Positions 15,354 through 23,711 of a stretch of DNA of 64,000 nucleotides are shown here, in pieces. The DNA lies in contig JAXGRA010000005.1 in NCBI GenBank assembly GCA_040766135.1, positions 62,001 to 126,000 of the forward strand, in the 5' to 3' direction. The stretch's first letter is position 1. Each line of letters starts with the position of its first letter. Under the pieces are notes generated by a model. That model worked only from the letters and a program-made list of their open reading frames with translations. It searched no databases and was not told the DNA's origin. This DNA is from JAGVSV01 sp040766135. Lineage in GTDB: Bacteria > Bacillota > Clostridia > Christensenellales > Aristaeellaceae. The translations under genes and the position numbers were made by a program.

Positions 15354-16567
15354 CAGTATCGCAGGAGCGGGGGAAAGGACAGGCTCCCGGCGGTGTTTTG
15401 ATGCAAAAGGATGCGCTGGCGCCGGAGTTGATGGCATTTGCCGGGCAGGTGCAGTGCGTGTATATGGATCCGCCCTTTTTTACTGGCGATAAGATGACGC
15501 TTAATATGCGTGTCGGGGAAAAAGGCTGGCGCACCAGCCGGCCCAGCATTGAGTTGCCAGCGTATGATGATTTTTCAGGCGCAGACAGGCAGGATTATCT
15601 AACGTTTTTGCGCAATCTGGTGGAGCGCGCGCATGCGCTGCTAACGCCATCGGGTTCTTTCTTTTTGCACCTGGATGACCGCATGAGCGCCCATGCCCGT
15701 TTGATTTGCGATGAGGTGTTTGGTCTCAACCAGTTCCGCAACAGCATCGTGTGGAGCTATCAGACCGGCGGCCGCAGCAAACGATATTTCAGTCGAAAGC
15801 ACGATACCATCCTGTTTTACGCGCGCAGCCGCGAGCATTTCTTTGACATTACGCAGGTGCCCATGCGGCTGAAGAAAGACCGGAATAACCACATGAAGCG
15901 TGAGGTGGACGAGCATGGCCGCACTTTCCGCAGCATTGTAAGCAACGGCAAACGCTACATCTACTATGACGATGAGCCGGACTATCCTGATGATGTTTGG
16001 ACGGACGTCAGCCAGATGCAGCAGAAGGATCCGCAGCGCACGGGATATCCCACGCAGAAGCCGCAGGCGTTGCTGGATCGTATCATCCTGTGCAGCACCC
16101 GGCCGGGCGACCTGGTGGCAGATATCGTGTGCGGATCAGGCACGGCGCTGGCCTCGGCGGCGGCCAATGGGCGCAGGTTTTTGGGCGCAGATCTCTCGCC
16201 GCACGCGTTTTCGGTCACGCGCAAGCGTTTGGCTGACGTCGAACTGGAGTGTCATGCCCCGTTTTCGGATGTGTCTGCCATGGTGGATGCCTCGGTGCTG
16301 CCGGGCATCGGATACTATTCGGTGGGGCTCAATGCCTATACGCTGGCCGAGGCTGAGCATGACCTGCCCGATTTGGACTATGTCGATCAGTGGTATGCAG
16401 GGCTCATTCAGGGCGGCGTGTTTACCAGCTACGCTTCCTCCACACGCGCCAAGAACACGCCGGACATCGCACGGTGCCTGGAAGTGCCCATGCTACGGGG
16501 CACGGTGGCGCTGCTGATTGTGGATGTATATGGCAATCGCACCCTGTGGGCGGGGGCCGGTGTGTAA
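15335..16567 (+). CDS. Solitary DNA (adenine/cytosine-N) methyltransferase, beta-type order
   Basis: 410 residues. The catalytic DPPF motif (residues 45-48) comes before the AdoMet-binding region (DIVCGSGT, 263-270), the order of beta-class N6-adenine/N4-cytosine methyltransferases such as type III Mod. TQKPQ and LLDRIILCSTRPGD precede the AdoMet motif as in that family. The AdoMet motif departs from the usual DPFxGSGT (Ile for Pro, Cys for Ala). A C-terminal extension of about 110 residues follows. GGAGGAATAGA precedes the ATG. No restriction subunit is adjacent; the partner gene is the overlapping cysteine-cluster protein. It may be an orphan epigenetic methylase or may act on another substrate. 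Confidence 0.82.
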   Translation: MFWQRVTVSQERGKGQAPGGVLMQKDALAPELMAFAGQVQCVYMDPPFFTGDKMTLNMRVGEKGWRTSRPSIELPAYDDFSGADRQDYLTFLRNLVERAHALLTPSGSFFLHLDDRMSAHARLICDEVFGLNQFRNSIVWSYQTGGRSKRYFSRKHDTILFYARSREHFFDITQVPMRLKKDRNNHMKREVDEHGRTFRSIVSNGKRYIYYDDEPDYPDDVWTDVSQMQQKDPQRTGYPTQKPQALLDRIILCSTRPGDLVADIVCGSGTALASAAANGRRFLGADLSPHAFSVTRKRLADVELECHAPFSDVSAMVDASVLPGIGYYSVGLNAYTLAEAEHDLPDLDYVDQWYAGLIQGGVFTSYASSTRAKNTPDIARCLEVPMLRGTVALLIVDVYGNRTLWAGAGV

Positions 16568-16715
16568 CAAAAGTGGGGAAGTAGCCACAAAAAACAACGA
16601 TTTTTAACAAAGAGTGGATTTTGTTACCCACATGTGTTAATATGTTTCTGGAATTGTTCTTTTCTGTGTCGAGAAGGTGTCAAAGGCACCCCAATGTGCA
16701 GAGAGAGAGGTATGT

Positions 16716-17741
16716 ATGGCCGCAGTTGGCGATCTGGGCATTGATGTCGGTTCATCCAACATCCTGATTCATGAGCGGGGCAAGGGCATTGTGCGCAATG
16801 TGCCCGCGCTGCTGGCCTTTGATCACTCCATTCAAAAGGTTCTTTTTTACGGGGAAAAAGCCGCGCAGCTGGTGGGGCGTGAGCCCAGCCACATCCAAAT
16901 TTTCCGTCCGCTGCAAAACGGTGTTATCCACGATTATAAGATGTTGACCAGCATGCTGCACTACACTGTGCACGAGCTGGTGGGCCGCCGCGTGGTCAAC
17001 CGGCCGCGCGCCGTGATGGCGGTGTCCGCCGTTGCCAATGAGCTGGAAAAGCGCCAGCTGATCATCGGGATGTTTGATGCCGGTGCCCGCCGCACGCAGC
17101 TGATTGACCGTCCGCTGGCCGCAGCGCTGGGGGCCATGCATGTACTGAAAGATCCCTATGGGCGCCTGGTGGCTGATATTGGCGGTGCTACCACGGATAT
17201 TGCCGTCATTGCCGGAGGGCAGATCACTTCGCGCACCATCATCCCAGTGGCGGGCGATACGTTTACCGACGCTATCATCCGCTATATACGGCTGAAACAT
17301 AACCTGCTGATTGGCTTCCGCACGGCGGAGGACATCAAGCGCGCCATTGGCACTGTGTACCCCTTAGGCGATGCGGAGCTGTCGCTGCCTGTGGCCGGGC
17401 GCAACCTGATCAGCGGCCTGCCCAAACAGATTGACATCTACCGCGACGAGGTGGCCGAGGCCATGGAGGAAGCGCTGCGCCAGCTGCTGGAAGGCCTGCA
17501 CGGCGTGATTGAGCGCATCCCTCCGGAACTGGCCAACGACGTGTTTGAAAACGGCATTCTCCTGACGGGCGGCGGCGCTATGCTCAAAGGCCTGCAGGAA
17601 GCCATCACCGAGGAAATGCAAATCCGCTGCACCACCGCCGACCAGCCGCAGGAATGCGTGGCGCGGGGCTGTGGCTATGCGGTGGAGCATCTGGCCGAGC
17701 TGGCCGAGCTGACCGGCGAAAACCGCCGCAAAGGTACTTGA
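16716..17741 (+). CDS. MreB/Mbl-like rod-shape actin homologue
   Basis: 341 residues, the normal MreB length. Actin-fold nucleotide motifs are present: GIDVGSSNILI (phosphate 1), VADIGGATTDIAVI (phosphate 2) and GILLTGGGAMLKGL (adenosine). The ATG at 16716 follows GAGAGAGG; the frame continues 13 codons upstream without support. Alone here, without mreCD, it could be the Mbl/MreBH type paralogue. It assembles membrane-bound filaments guiding wall synthesis. A terminator follows. Confidence 0.9.
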   Translation: MAAVGDLGIDVGSSNILIHERGKGIVRNVPALLAFDHSIQKVLFYGEKAAQLVGREPSHIQIFRPLQNGVIHDYKMLTSMLHYTVHELVGRRVVNRPRAVMAVSAVANELEKRQLIIGMFDAGARRTQLIDRPLAAALGAMHVLKDPYGRLVADIGGATTDIAVIAGGQITSRTIIPVAGDTFTDAIIRYIRLKHNLLIGFRTAEDIKRAIGTVYPLGDAELSLPVAGRNLISGLPKQIDIYRDEVAEAMEEALRQLLEGLHGVIERIPPELANDVFENGILLTGGGAMLKGLQEAITEEMQIRCTTADQPQECVARGCGYAVEHLAELAELTGENRRKGT

Positions 17742-17774
17742 TATGCTAACAGAACAAGATTACTTGCTGTACAA

Positions 17775-17803
17775 AAAACCGCCCCTTACGGAGCGGTTTT
17801 TAT
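17775..17803. terminator. Bidirectional terminator
   Basis: AAAACCGC (17775-17782) pairs with GCGGTTTT (17793-17800) with an inner CC/GG pair. T-rich sequence follows in both directions, serving the mreB-like gene and the convergent DUF2202 gene. Confidence 0.8.
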
Positions 17804-17822
17804 TTGCTGATAATAAGCTACA

Positions 17823-18359
17823 TTACCTGTCAGACTGTCTATACCGCCCGCCCTCTGGCCGGTTCAGGCCGCGCTCAAACGCGCGAAGATGGTTTTCGGA
17901 TGCGCGCTTTAGTGATTCAAACACCTCGCGCACATCATCGGGCAGGTCGTTTTGCGCCAAAAAGGTATTGAACATAGCGATGTTGTTGACTTCTACCTCT
18001 ACTCCTACGGCAAACACTTCTTTCAGCGTTGCGGGCAATGTTACGTGCTCCTGTGCTGTGTTTTCAGGCACTGCGATGCCATGCGCTGCGAACAGCGGCA
18101 ACAGCAGGCTGACATGGTGTTCCTCAGCCTTCATGATATTGGAAAAAGGACGGTCGGTGTCAAAAGCGTTTAGTATGGCTTGGTACTCAGCCAGGGCCAG
18201 TTGTTCGTCCTGCAGGGCATAGGTAAGCATCTGCTCCAGCGGGTAGGTGTTTCCCTCCCGGACGGCCAAGGCCCCATAGTTATCAGAAGCCAGGCTGGCG
18301 GTTGTAAGGGTCAGCATCATGATCAATGCCAGTGCGGTTATCCATGTACGGGTTTTCAT
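17823..18359 (-). CDS. Exported DUF2202 ferritin-like protein
   Basis: 178 residues. A signal peptide (MKTRTWITALALIMMLTLTT, cleavage probably near ASLAS) precedes a DUF2202-type helical domain with repeated Glu/His ligand positions: YALQDEQLALAEYQ, KAEEHHVSLLLPLF and ASENHLRAFERGL. The family is ferritin-like; a metal-binding or oxidase role outside the membrane is inferred. The start at 18359 has AAGGAAGGAAC upstream; a longer frame of 45 codons reads through non-coding sequence. Confidence 0.8.
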   Translation of the reverse strand: MKTRTWITALALIMMLTLTTASLASDNYGALAVREGNTYPLEQMLTYALQDEQLALAEYQAILNAFDTDRPFSNIMKAEEHHVSLLLPLFAAHGIAVPENTAQEHVTLPATLKEVFAVGVEVEVNNIAMFNTFLAQNDLPDDVREVFESLKRASENHLRAFERGLNRPEGGRYRQSDR

Positions 18360-18480
18360 GTAGGTTCCTTCCTTTCGTGCGACATTTTCCTGTCGCTCTT
18401 GTATCGTACCCATCATCCGTGGCGAAAACATGGCGTTTTTGTGGAAAAACGTAATTACTTTCTGTGATGGTGTAACGCAA

Positions 18481-18509
18481 AAAACCGCCCCCATAAGGGA
18501 AGCGGTTTT
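18481..18509 (-). terminator. Terminator of rpmB
   Basis: AAAACCGC (18481-18488) pairs with GCGGTTTT (18502-18509), with inner CCC/GGG pairing. Reading leftward, a T-run follows. Confidence 0.8.
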
Positions 18510-18524
18510 TAGGCAGAAAGTGCC

Positions 18525-18746
18525 TTATGCCTCGGTCGCGACAGTCGTTGCCCGCGGCAACGCGCGCTCGATGTTGCCGCTGCGCAGGCAGCGGGTGCAG
18601 ACATTCTTGCGCATGGGCACGCCGCCCACCTGAACGCGCACCTTCTGGACATTCGGCGACCACCGGCGGTTGGCTTTGCGGTCAGAATGGCTGATGCGAT
18701 GGCCGCTCATGGCCCTCTTATCGCAAATCTCACAGAACTTGCCCAT
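18525..18746 (-). CDS. rpmB: 50S ribosomal protein L28
   Basis: 73 residues. MGKFCEICDKRAMSGHRISHS and the second pair VCTRCLRSG give the four-cysteine, zinc-binding form of L28. The RRWSPNVQKVRVQ segment is typical. GGGAGG precedes the ATG. Monocistronic between a good promoter and a terminator, as in many Firmicutes. Confidence 0.96.
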   Translation of the reverse strand: MGKFCEICDKRAMSGHRISHSDRKANRRWSPNVQKVRVQVGGVPMRKNVCTRCLRSGNIERALPRATTVATEA

Positions 18747-18815
18747 CGAAATAACCTCCCTGTTGGAACTACGGATAATGCGCTGTATGCGCAGTGATAC
18801 CGTGACAGCCTAAAA

Positions 18816-18844
18816 AGTATATCAGGCTTTTGGGGGCAATGCAA
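18816..18844 (-). promoter_or_regulatory. Sigma-A promoter for rpmB
   Basis: Minus strand TTGCAT (complement of 18839-18844), 17-bp spacer, TATACT (complement of 18816-18821), about 70 bp upstream of the rpmB start. Confidence 0.75.
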
Positions 18845-18945
18845 GTTTTTTCATTCTGAAAAATAACGCTGAAAAATAACGCCTCGAAACGTGTTTGCCG
18901 AAGAACAAGATGATTAACCGTTCCTATTATAAATAAGTGCATGCA

Positions 18946-18975
18946 AAAACCGCCCTCTCTTTGAAAAGAGGGCGG
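18946..18975 (-). terminator. Terminator of the flavin reductase gene
   Basis: CCGCCCTCT (18950-18958) pairs with AGAGGGCGG (18967-18975). Reading leftward the stem is followed by TTTTT (A-run 18945-18949). Confidence 0.85.
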
Positions 18976-18991
18976 CATGTAGACTACTGAG

Positions 18992-20710
18992 TTATTTTAG
19001 TTCTTCTGCAATCACCTGGGCGACTACACGGCCGTTATGTATACAATCCTGATACGTGTAGAACCCCTGGATATGCGATGCGGAGCATTCGCCAATGGCG
19101 TACAGCCCTTTGATAATGCCTCCATTAGCATCCAACACTTTGTTTTCAATGTCCACCACAATACCACCATGGTTTGTATGGTTTTCAACGGTGCTCTTTA
19201 CACCGTAGTAGGGCGGCGTACTGAAATCGCTGCGCATGAACTGCGGGTCTTTGCCAAACTCGGTATCTTTCCCATCCCTTACATCCTGACCATATTTCTC
19301 AATGGTTGCTTTCAGGTCTGCCGGATCAATCCCGAGTTTTTGTGCCAGTTCCTCAACGGTATCGGCAACCTCATACATTTCCACAATGTTGGACAGCCCT
19401 GTATCAGCCTTGATGACATCCAGATCCATCAAAGTTTGATCCATGATGCAGAATGCCTCATCCTGCTCCATGGTGCCTTTTGTCAGCAGTTCATAGGGGC
19501 CGGCTTCATTCACGTAGCGCTTGCCCTCAGCGTTGACGGCAATACATCCATTTCCAGCCGGCAACGTCAGCGAACGGCTTCCGCCACCCCAGACTGTTGC
19601 AAGCCCGTGATAGTTGGATTCGCCCATGTAATCCAGCACAGCGCCAATCTTCTCGGCCATCAGCATGCCCGATCCATCGGCACCAATGCAAACGTCGGTC
19701 AAGAACATTGCGTGTTCCGGGTCGTATTTTTCCACCATTTCCTGGTTGGCAAAATATCCGCCGGTGGCAAGGATGACAGCATTCGCATAGATGGAATATT
19801 CCTGCTTGTTGGGGGATACCACCTTAATGCCAACCGCTACACCATCATCCATGATAATCTCGGTTGCACGAGTATACAGCCTGTAATCAATCTTCCTCTG
19901 GTCTAACTGATCATGCATGGCACGGATGGCAAAGGGGCCAACCCTCGCACCGCCGGGGCCATAATGCTGCCAGCCTAAGTTAACCGGCCCAAACTCCACA
20001 CCCATTTCATCCAGCCATGTGATGTTTTCGCCGGCTTTCAGCGCCATGGCGCGCGCGGATTCTTCCTGCCAGAGGCCAGGATGAATTGCATCCCGGCGCT
20101 GCATGAAGTTGCTCCAATCCTCGGCAGAGTAATCAATGCCCTGCGCCTTTTGTACGGAGCTATCGCCGCCCACCATGTAACCAGCCCTTACTGAGGATCC
20201 GCCAAGCAGCCCAAGCTGCTCTATAAGAATCACATCAAGGCCAAGTTCATTTGCCTGCAATGTGGCGGCCAATCCGGCAGCACCGCTGCCCACCACCACA
20301 ACCTGCGTTACTTCGTCCTTATATTCTGTGGTGTCAGGAGATGCCGGAGCATTCATTTTGGACGGATTGCCACCGGCTGCCTTTACAGCATCCGACAACG
20401 CCCACTTTAAGGCAGCGGATGTAACCGTTGCCCCGGCAATGCTGTCGACATTCAAACTTTGGCGCTCAATCACTTCCGCGCTAATGCGCTCAAAGACTTG
20501 ATCACCAATATAGCCGCTTTCCTGATTCTCACCAATTTCAATGGCGGTCAGCTTTGTTTCGTCAAATGTAACATGTACAGTCATCGGTCCATTATGTGCA
20601 GTAACTACAACGTCATATGTTCCGGGTTTGAAGGTGTTGGTACTTTCAGCAGCAGCAAATCCAGTTGCTATCAGGCACAGCCCTAGTAGAAAAGATAGAA
20701 ATCGCTTCAT
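18992..20710 (-). CDS. Exported FMN/FAD flavoprotein reductase (fumarate/urocanate reductase family)
   Basis: 572 residues. A signal peptide (MKRFLSFLLGLCLIATGFAA) is followed by an FMN-binding domain (about 28-110) whose DSIAGATVTS motif (89-98) predicts covalent FMN on Thr97, normally attached by ApbE. Then comes an FAD-binding domain of the fumarate reductase flavoprotein family with VVVVGSGAAGLAAT (137-150), a long insertion and a C-terminal GLYAIGECSASHIQG flavin segment. Such enzymes reduce extracellular acceptors such as fumarate, urocanate or acrylate analogues. No ApbE gene or heme subunit is adjacent; electrons may come from a membrane flavin-transfer system elsewhere. The substrate cannot be named. 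It has its own promoter, operator-like repeat and terminator. Confidence 0.88.
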   Translation of the reverse strand: MKRFLSFLLGLCLIATGFAAAESTNTFKPGTYDVVVTAHNGPMTVHVTFDETKLTAIEIGENQESGYIGDQVFERISAEVIERQSLNVDSIAGATVTSAALKWALSDAVKAAGGNPSKMNAPASPDTTEYKDEVTQVVVVGSGAAGLAATLQANELGLDVILIEQLGLLGGSSVRAGYMVGGDSSVQKAQGIDYSAEDWSNFMQRRDAIHPGLWQEESARAMALKAGENITWLDEMGVEFGPVNLGWQHYGPGGARVGPFAIRAMHDQLDQRKIDYRLYTRATEIIMDDGVAVGIKVVSPNKQEYSIYANAVILATGGYFANQEMVEKYDPEHAMFLTDVCIGADGSGMLMAEKIGAVLDYMGESNYHGLATVWGGGSRSLTLPAGNGCIAVNAEGKRYVNEAGPYELLTKGTMEQDEAFCIMDQTLMDLDVIKADTGLSNIVEMYEVADTVEELAQKLGIDPADLKATIEKYGQDVRDGKDTEFGKDPQFMRSDFSTPPYYGVKSTVENHTNHGGIVVDIENKVLDANGGIIKGLYAIGECSASHIQGFYTYQDCIHNGRVVAQVIAEELK

Positions 20711-20726
20711 AGATGCTCCCTCCTTG

Positions 20727-20776
20727 AAATTAATTGATGTATATTAATTTTATCACAATTAAGTTTATAAAACCAA
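20727..20776 (-). promoter_or_regulatory. Promoter with overlapping inverted repeat upstream of the flavin reductase
   Basis: Minus strand TTGGTT (complement of 20771-20776), 18-bp spacer, TAAAAT (complement of 20747-20752). The inverted repeat AAATTAAT (20727-20734) / ATTAATTT (20743-20750) covers the -10 and start site, just before the AAGGAGGG ribosome binding site. This suggests repression by a DNA-binding protein. Confidence 0.5.
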
Positions 20777-20938
20777 TATAATATTTGAAAAACAAGTGAT
20801 GTACAAAATTCTTCCATATAAACAGATTCAGGAAGGGAAAGAACGCATGAGTAGCCGCGGTGCCTCAAGTCAATATGAGCGCGAAAGTTGTAACGATGCC
20901 TCACATAAAATGAGCGCGAAAGTGAAGTGGGGAGCGCA

Positions 20939-21076
20939 GGAAATTTCTTCGGGGATGGATAGGGAGAGGCCGCCATGATAGGCTTTCTGCCGGGTCAGCC
21001 TACCGTAGGGCTGACCCCTTACGCTGACCGGCATGGCGGCAGAGGCTCCCTGTCCATCCGGAAAGAAGAAATTTCC
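20939..21076. ncRNA. Long nested hairpin inside the insertion sequence
   Basis: GGAAATTTCTTC (20939-20950) pairs perfectly with 21065-21076. The pairing continues inward through GGATGGATAGGGAG / CTCCCTGTCCATCC (one T-G wobble) and GCCGCCATG / CATGGCGGC. The apex holds a separate perfect stem, GGGTCAGCC (20992-21000) / GGCTGACCC (21009-21017). It is not a simple terminator (no adjacent T-run). It could be a structured RNA, a nested MITE-like element or a transcription shield. Whether it is transcribed is unknown. Confidence 0.5.
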
Positions 21077-21125
21077 GGCATACGCATACAACGTTCCCTT
21101 CACCTCCTGACCGTGCCTGTATATG

Positions 21126-22379
21126 TTATGGCACAATGCGTATCCCACCTTTTTGTTTGTTCAGTCGTTTTTCTTTAGCGAGTTCTGCTGCCAGCACCAA
21201 ATCATCGGTCTTGGACTTGGCTAAGTCCGACAAGATGCATTGCAGGCGGACAATATCGCGTGTCAGTTCGGCGGGGTTGATAGAATCTCTGTACGCAATA
21301 AGCTCCTGCGCCTGTTGGGGAGATAGTATCTGTGCATCCAGCAACCGCTCTAGCGGTGTTTTCGGTTCATCATAGATGCGCTTACGTCTACCGACTGCAT
21401 CCGTTTTCCAGCCTATGGGTTTCCGGGTGGCGGTAAAGTAATTCGTTTTCAGGCAGACCAACCGCCACAACTCCGCCAATGTTTCGCGTTCCTCTTGGGT
21501 ATCATAGCGGAAGTAGAAACCATATCGGCGCACGATGTGATTGTTCTTGGACTCCACATGCGCCTGATCATTTTTCCTGTAGGGACGAGCGCGAGTAAAA
21601 AAGATCCCTTTTTCTGCCGCCCAGTTGAGCACATCGTAGTTAATCAGTTCGCTTCCGTTATCACAATCCAACCCCTCCACCTGGTAAGGGATGGCGTCCA
21701 ATGCTGCATCCAGTCCCTTGCGGATATGGACATGTGCGTTGTTACGCAGCACTTCCAGATGAACCCAACCAACGATTACATCTGTCATGACCAGAGATCG
21801 GGCAAACTCTCCTTTCAGCGTGGGCCCACAGTGCGCCACCGTATCTACCTCAAAGAATCCCGGTTCAGGCGGCATCTCATCTCCAGCCTTGCGAATCTGG
21901 ATGCTGTTCCTGAGCAGAACACCCGGCTTGGTGGTACTGATTCCTTTCAAACGTAAACGTTCACGCTCTTCTTTCAGGTAGCGGTCTACGGTCGCCGCAC
22001 TCATTTGGAGTAATTCCTGCTTCACCTCCTCAGACCATCCATGTTCGTTTAACACCAGTTCTCCATGTGCCTCCAGCGAAGCGATCCATTGAGGTAAATC
22101 GGCTACCAGATACTTCCCACAGGGCTGATACATGACGCGCCACAACCAGACCAGTTTCTCCTTGGCTGCTGGACTATATTTGGTTGCTCGGTTTCGTCTG
22201 CGATCCATGCGCGGCACATGCTTGTTGCCCAGTGTAGGCGAGGTGAGATACCGTCTGGCTGTCGACCTGCCTAAGTTTGTACTCTGGCAGAAGGTATCCA
22301 GGATGCTACCTTTCTCCTTTTTGCTGCCTCTTTGGTACGATCCCTTTAGTTGTTTGGTGACCTCAATTCTTGTCGCCAT
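21126..22379 (-). CDS. DDE (rve-type) transposase
   Basis: 417 residues. An N-terminal helix-turn-helix region (GRSTARRYLTSP) is followed by an integrase-type catalytic core: FFEVDTVAHCG, LDCDNGSELIN and QAHVESKNN. The last Asp and the Glu are 35 residues apart, a complete DD35E triad, so the protein is probably active. The ATG at 22379 was chosen because AAAGGGAAAG lies upstream; a start six codons earlier is possible. The integrase-like core fits the IS21/IS481/Tn552 group, but no IstB-like ATPase follows. Family placement beyond this needs a database search. Confidence 0.85.
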   Translation of the reverse strand: MATRIEVTKQLKGSYQRGSKKEKGSILDTFCQSTNLGRSTARRYLTSPTLGNKHVPRMDRRRNRATKYSPAAKEKLVWLWRVMYQPCGKYLVADLPQWIASLEAHGELVLNEHGWSEEVKQELLQMSAATVDRYLKEERERLRLKGISTTKPGVLLRNSIQIRKAGDEMPPEPGFFEVDTVAHCGPTLKGEFARSLVMTDVIVGWVHLEVLRNNAHVHIRKGLDAALDAIPYQVEGLDCDNGSELINYDVLNWAAEKGIFFTRARPYRKNDQAHVESKNNHIVRRYGFYFRYDTQEERETLAELWRLVCLKTNYFTATRKPIGWKTDAVGRRKRIYDEPKTPLERLLDAQILSPQQAQELIAYRDSINPAELTRDIVRLQCILSDLAKSKTDDLVLAAELAKEKRLNKQKGGIRIVP

Positions 22380-22486
22380 TGATACTTTCCCTTTCATTCA
22401 ATCAGCATACTACTCTTTTCGCGCTCATTCTTATTTGAGGCACCACTCTCGCTTCGCGCTCATTTTATATAAGGTACGCCGGTAGC

Positions 22487-22516
22487 TTGTCAGGAGCACG
22501 TACAACAACGTATAAT
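22487..22516 (+). promoter_or_regulatory. Sigma-A promoter for the transhydrogenase operon
   Basis: TTGTCA (22487-22492), 18-bp spacer, TATAAT (22511-22516). The -35 begins about 11 bp beyond the right end of the insertion sequence, so the element has replaced everything normally upstream of the core promoter. Confidence 0.75.
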
Positions 22517-22553
22517 ACAAATAACATCATATACTGAAAAAAGGAGAATACAT

Positions 22554-23711
22554 ATGATTATTGGCATTCCAAAGGAAATCATGCGTGCAGAGAACCGTGT
22601 GGCGGCTACGCCGGATAGCTGCGCAAAGCTTGTGAAGGATGGCCATCAGGTGCTGGTGGAGGCGGGCGCTGGTGTGGGCGCATACTTCCATGATGAGGCG
22701 TATCAGCAGGCGGGAGCGCAGATTATGACCGATGTGCGCGAACTGTACAAAAAGGCTGAACTGATCCTCAAGGTCAAGGAGCCGCTGTTTCATGAGCATG
22801 TTGGCAGCCATGAGATTGATATGATGCATGCCGGACAATATTTGATTACATTTATTCACCCAGCATCGCCGGCCAACCATGATATGGTGCGCCGCATGGC
22901 CCAGCAGGGGGTTATCGCGCTGACGTTGGACGGCGTGCCGCGCATTTCCCGTGCGCAAAACATGGACGCGCTGACATCCATGAGCACGTGCGCCGGGTAC
23001 AAGGGCATGCTGATAGCGGCCAACCTGCTGCCCAGCTTCATCCCGCAGATGTTCAGCGCTGTGGGCATGACCAAGCCCCTGAATGCACTGGTGGTGGGCG
23101 TAGGCGTAGCGGGCCTGCAGGCTTTGGCCACGGCCAAACGGCTGGGTGCCATCACGCATGCGGTGGATACCCGTGCTGCTGCCCGTGAGCAGGCACAATC
23201 GCTGGGGGCAAAAATCATAGATATTGGCATCCCGGAGGAAAAGGCTGCTGGCCCTGGCGGATATGCACTGAACCTGAGCCCTGAATTGCTTCAGCAGGAG
23301 CGCACGCTTTTGGCGCCGCACCTTGCGCAAATGGACATCGTATTTTTAAGCGCATTGGTGCCCGGCAGATTAGCGCCGGTCATTATCACCAAGGAAATGG
23401 TGGAGAGCATGAAGCCGGGCAGCGTTATCGTAGATATTTCCATTGACCAGGGCGGCAACTGTGAGGCTACCGTACCTGGCGAAACCGTTGACCATGGTCT
23501 GGTGCATGTTGTGGGCATCAAGAACATCCCCGGCCTGCTGCCCACCAGCAGCACCTCCATGTTTGCCCAAAATGTGTACAATCTGGTTAAGTATTTGCTA
23601 AAGGATGAAACCTTTCATCTGGACAGCCAGGATGAAATCGTGCAAGGTATACTAACCACCAAGGACGGCCAAATCGTCCATCAAGGTGCAAGGGAGGCCA
23701 TGGGCCTATGA
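22554..23711 (+). CDS. pntAA: NAD(P) transhydrogenase subunit alpha, NAD-binding part
   Basis: 385 residues. Alanine dehydrogenase/transhydrogenase fold: IIGIPKEIMRAENRVAATP at the N-terminus, a Rossmann motif VVGVGVAGLQALATAKRLGA (about 181-200) and the late SIDQGGNCEAT. It is domain I of the proton-translocating transhydrogenase, here as a separate peptide as in Rhodospirillum. AAGGAG precedes the ATG. The stop overlaps pntAB (ATGA). The enzyme uses the proton gradient to make NADPH from NADH. Confidence 0.93.
   Translation: MIIGIPKEIMRAENRVAATPDSCAKLVKDGHQVLVEAGAGVGAYFHDEAYQQAGAQIMTDVRELYKKAELILKVKEPLFHEHVGSHEIDMMHAGQYLITFIHPASPANHDMVRRMAQQGVIALTLDGVPRISRAQNMDALTSMSTCAGYKGMLIAANLLPSFIPQMFSAVGMTKPLNALVVGVGVAGLQALATAKRLGAITHAVDTRAAAREQAQSLGAKIIDIGIPEEKAAGPGGYALNLSPELLQQERTLLAPHLAQMDIVFLSALVPGRLAPVIITKEMVESMKPGSVIVDISIDQGGNCEATVPGETVDHGLVHVVGIKNIPGLLPTSSTSMFAQNVYNLVKYLLKDETFHLDSQDEIVQGILTTKDGQIVHQGAREAMGL

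Larger units (their letters stand above)
20861..22476 (-). mobile_element. Insertion sequence with DD35E transposase and double-repeat ends
   Basis: An element of about 1.6 kb with one transposase. Each end carries two copies of TGCCTCA-N(6-7)-ATGAGCGCGAAAG: left units start at 20861 and 20897; right units, inverted, end at about 22442 and 22476 (the outermost is degenerate, TACCTTA). Multiple transposase-binding repeats at both ends resemble IS21 and Tn552/Mu-type elements. A clear target duplication was not found, so the exact boundaries are uncertain by a few bases. Between the left end and the gene lies a 138-nt hairpin. Confidence 0.8.

Noticed and set aside
15335..16567. Complete restriction-modification system
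   Set aside because: No endonuclease or specificity gene on either side; neighbours are housekeeping genes.
20861..22476. Two-gene IS21 element
   Set aside because: No IstB-type ATPase gene; only one transposase frame is present.
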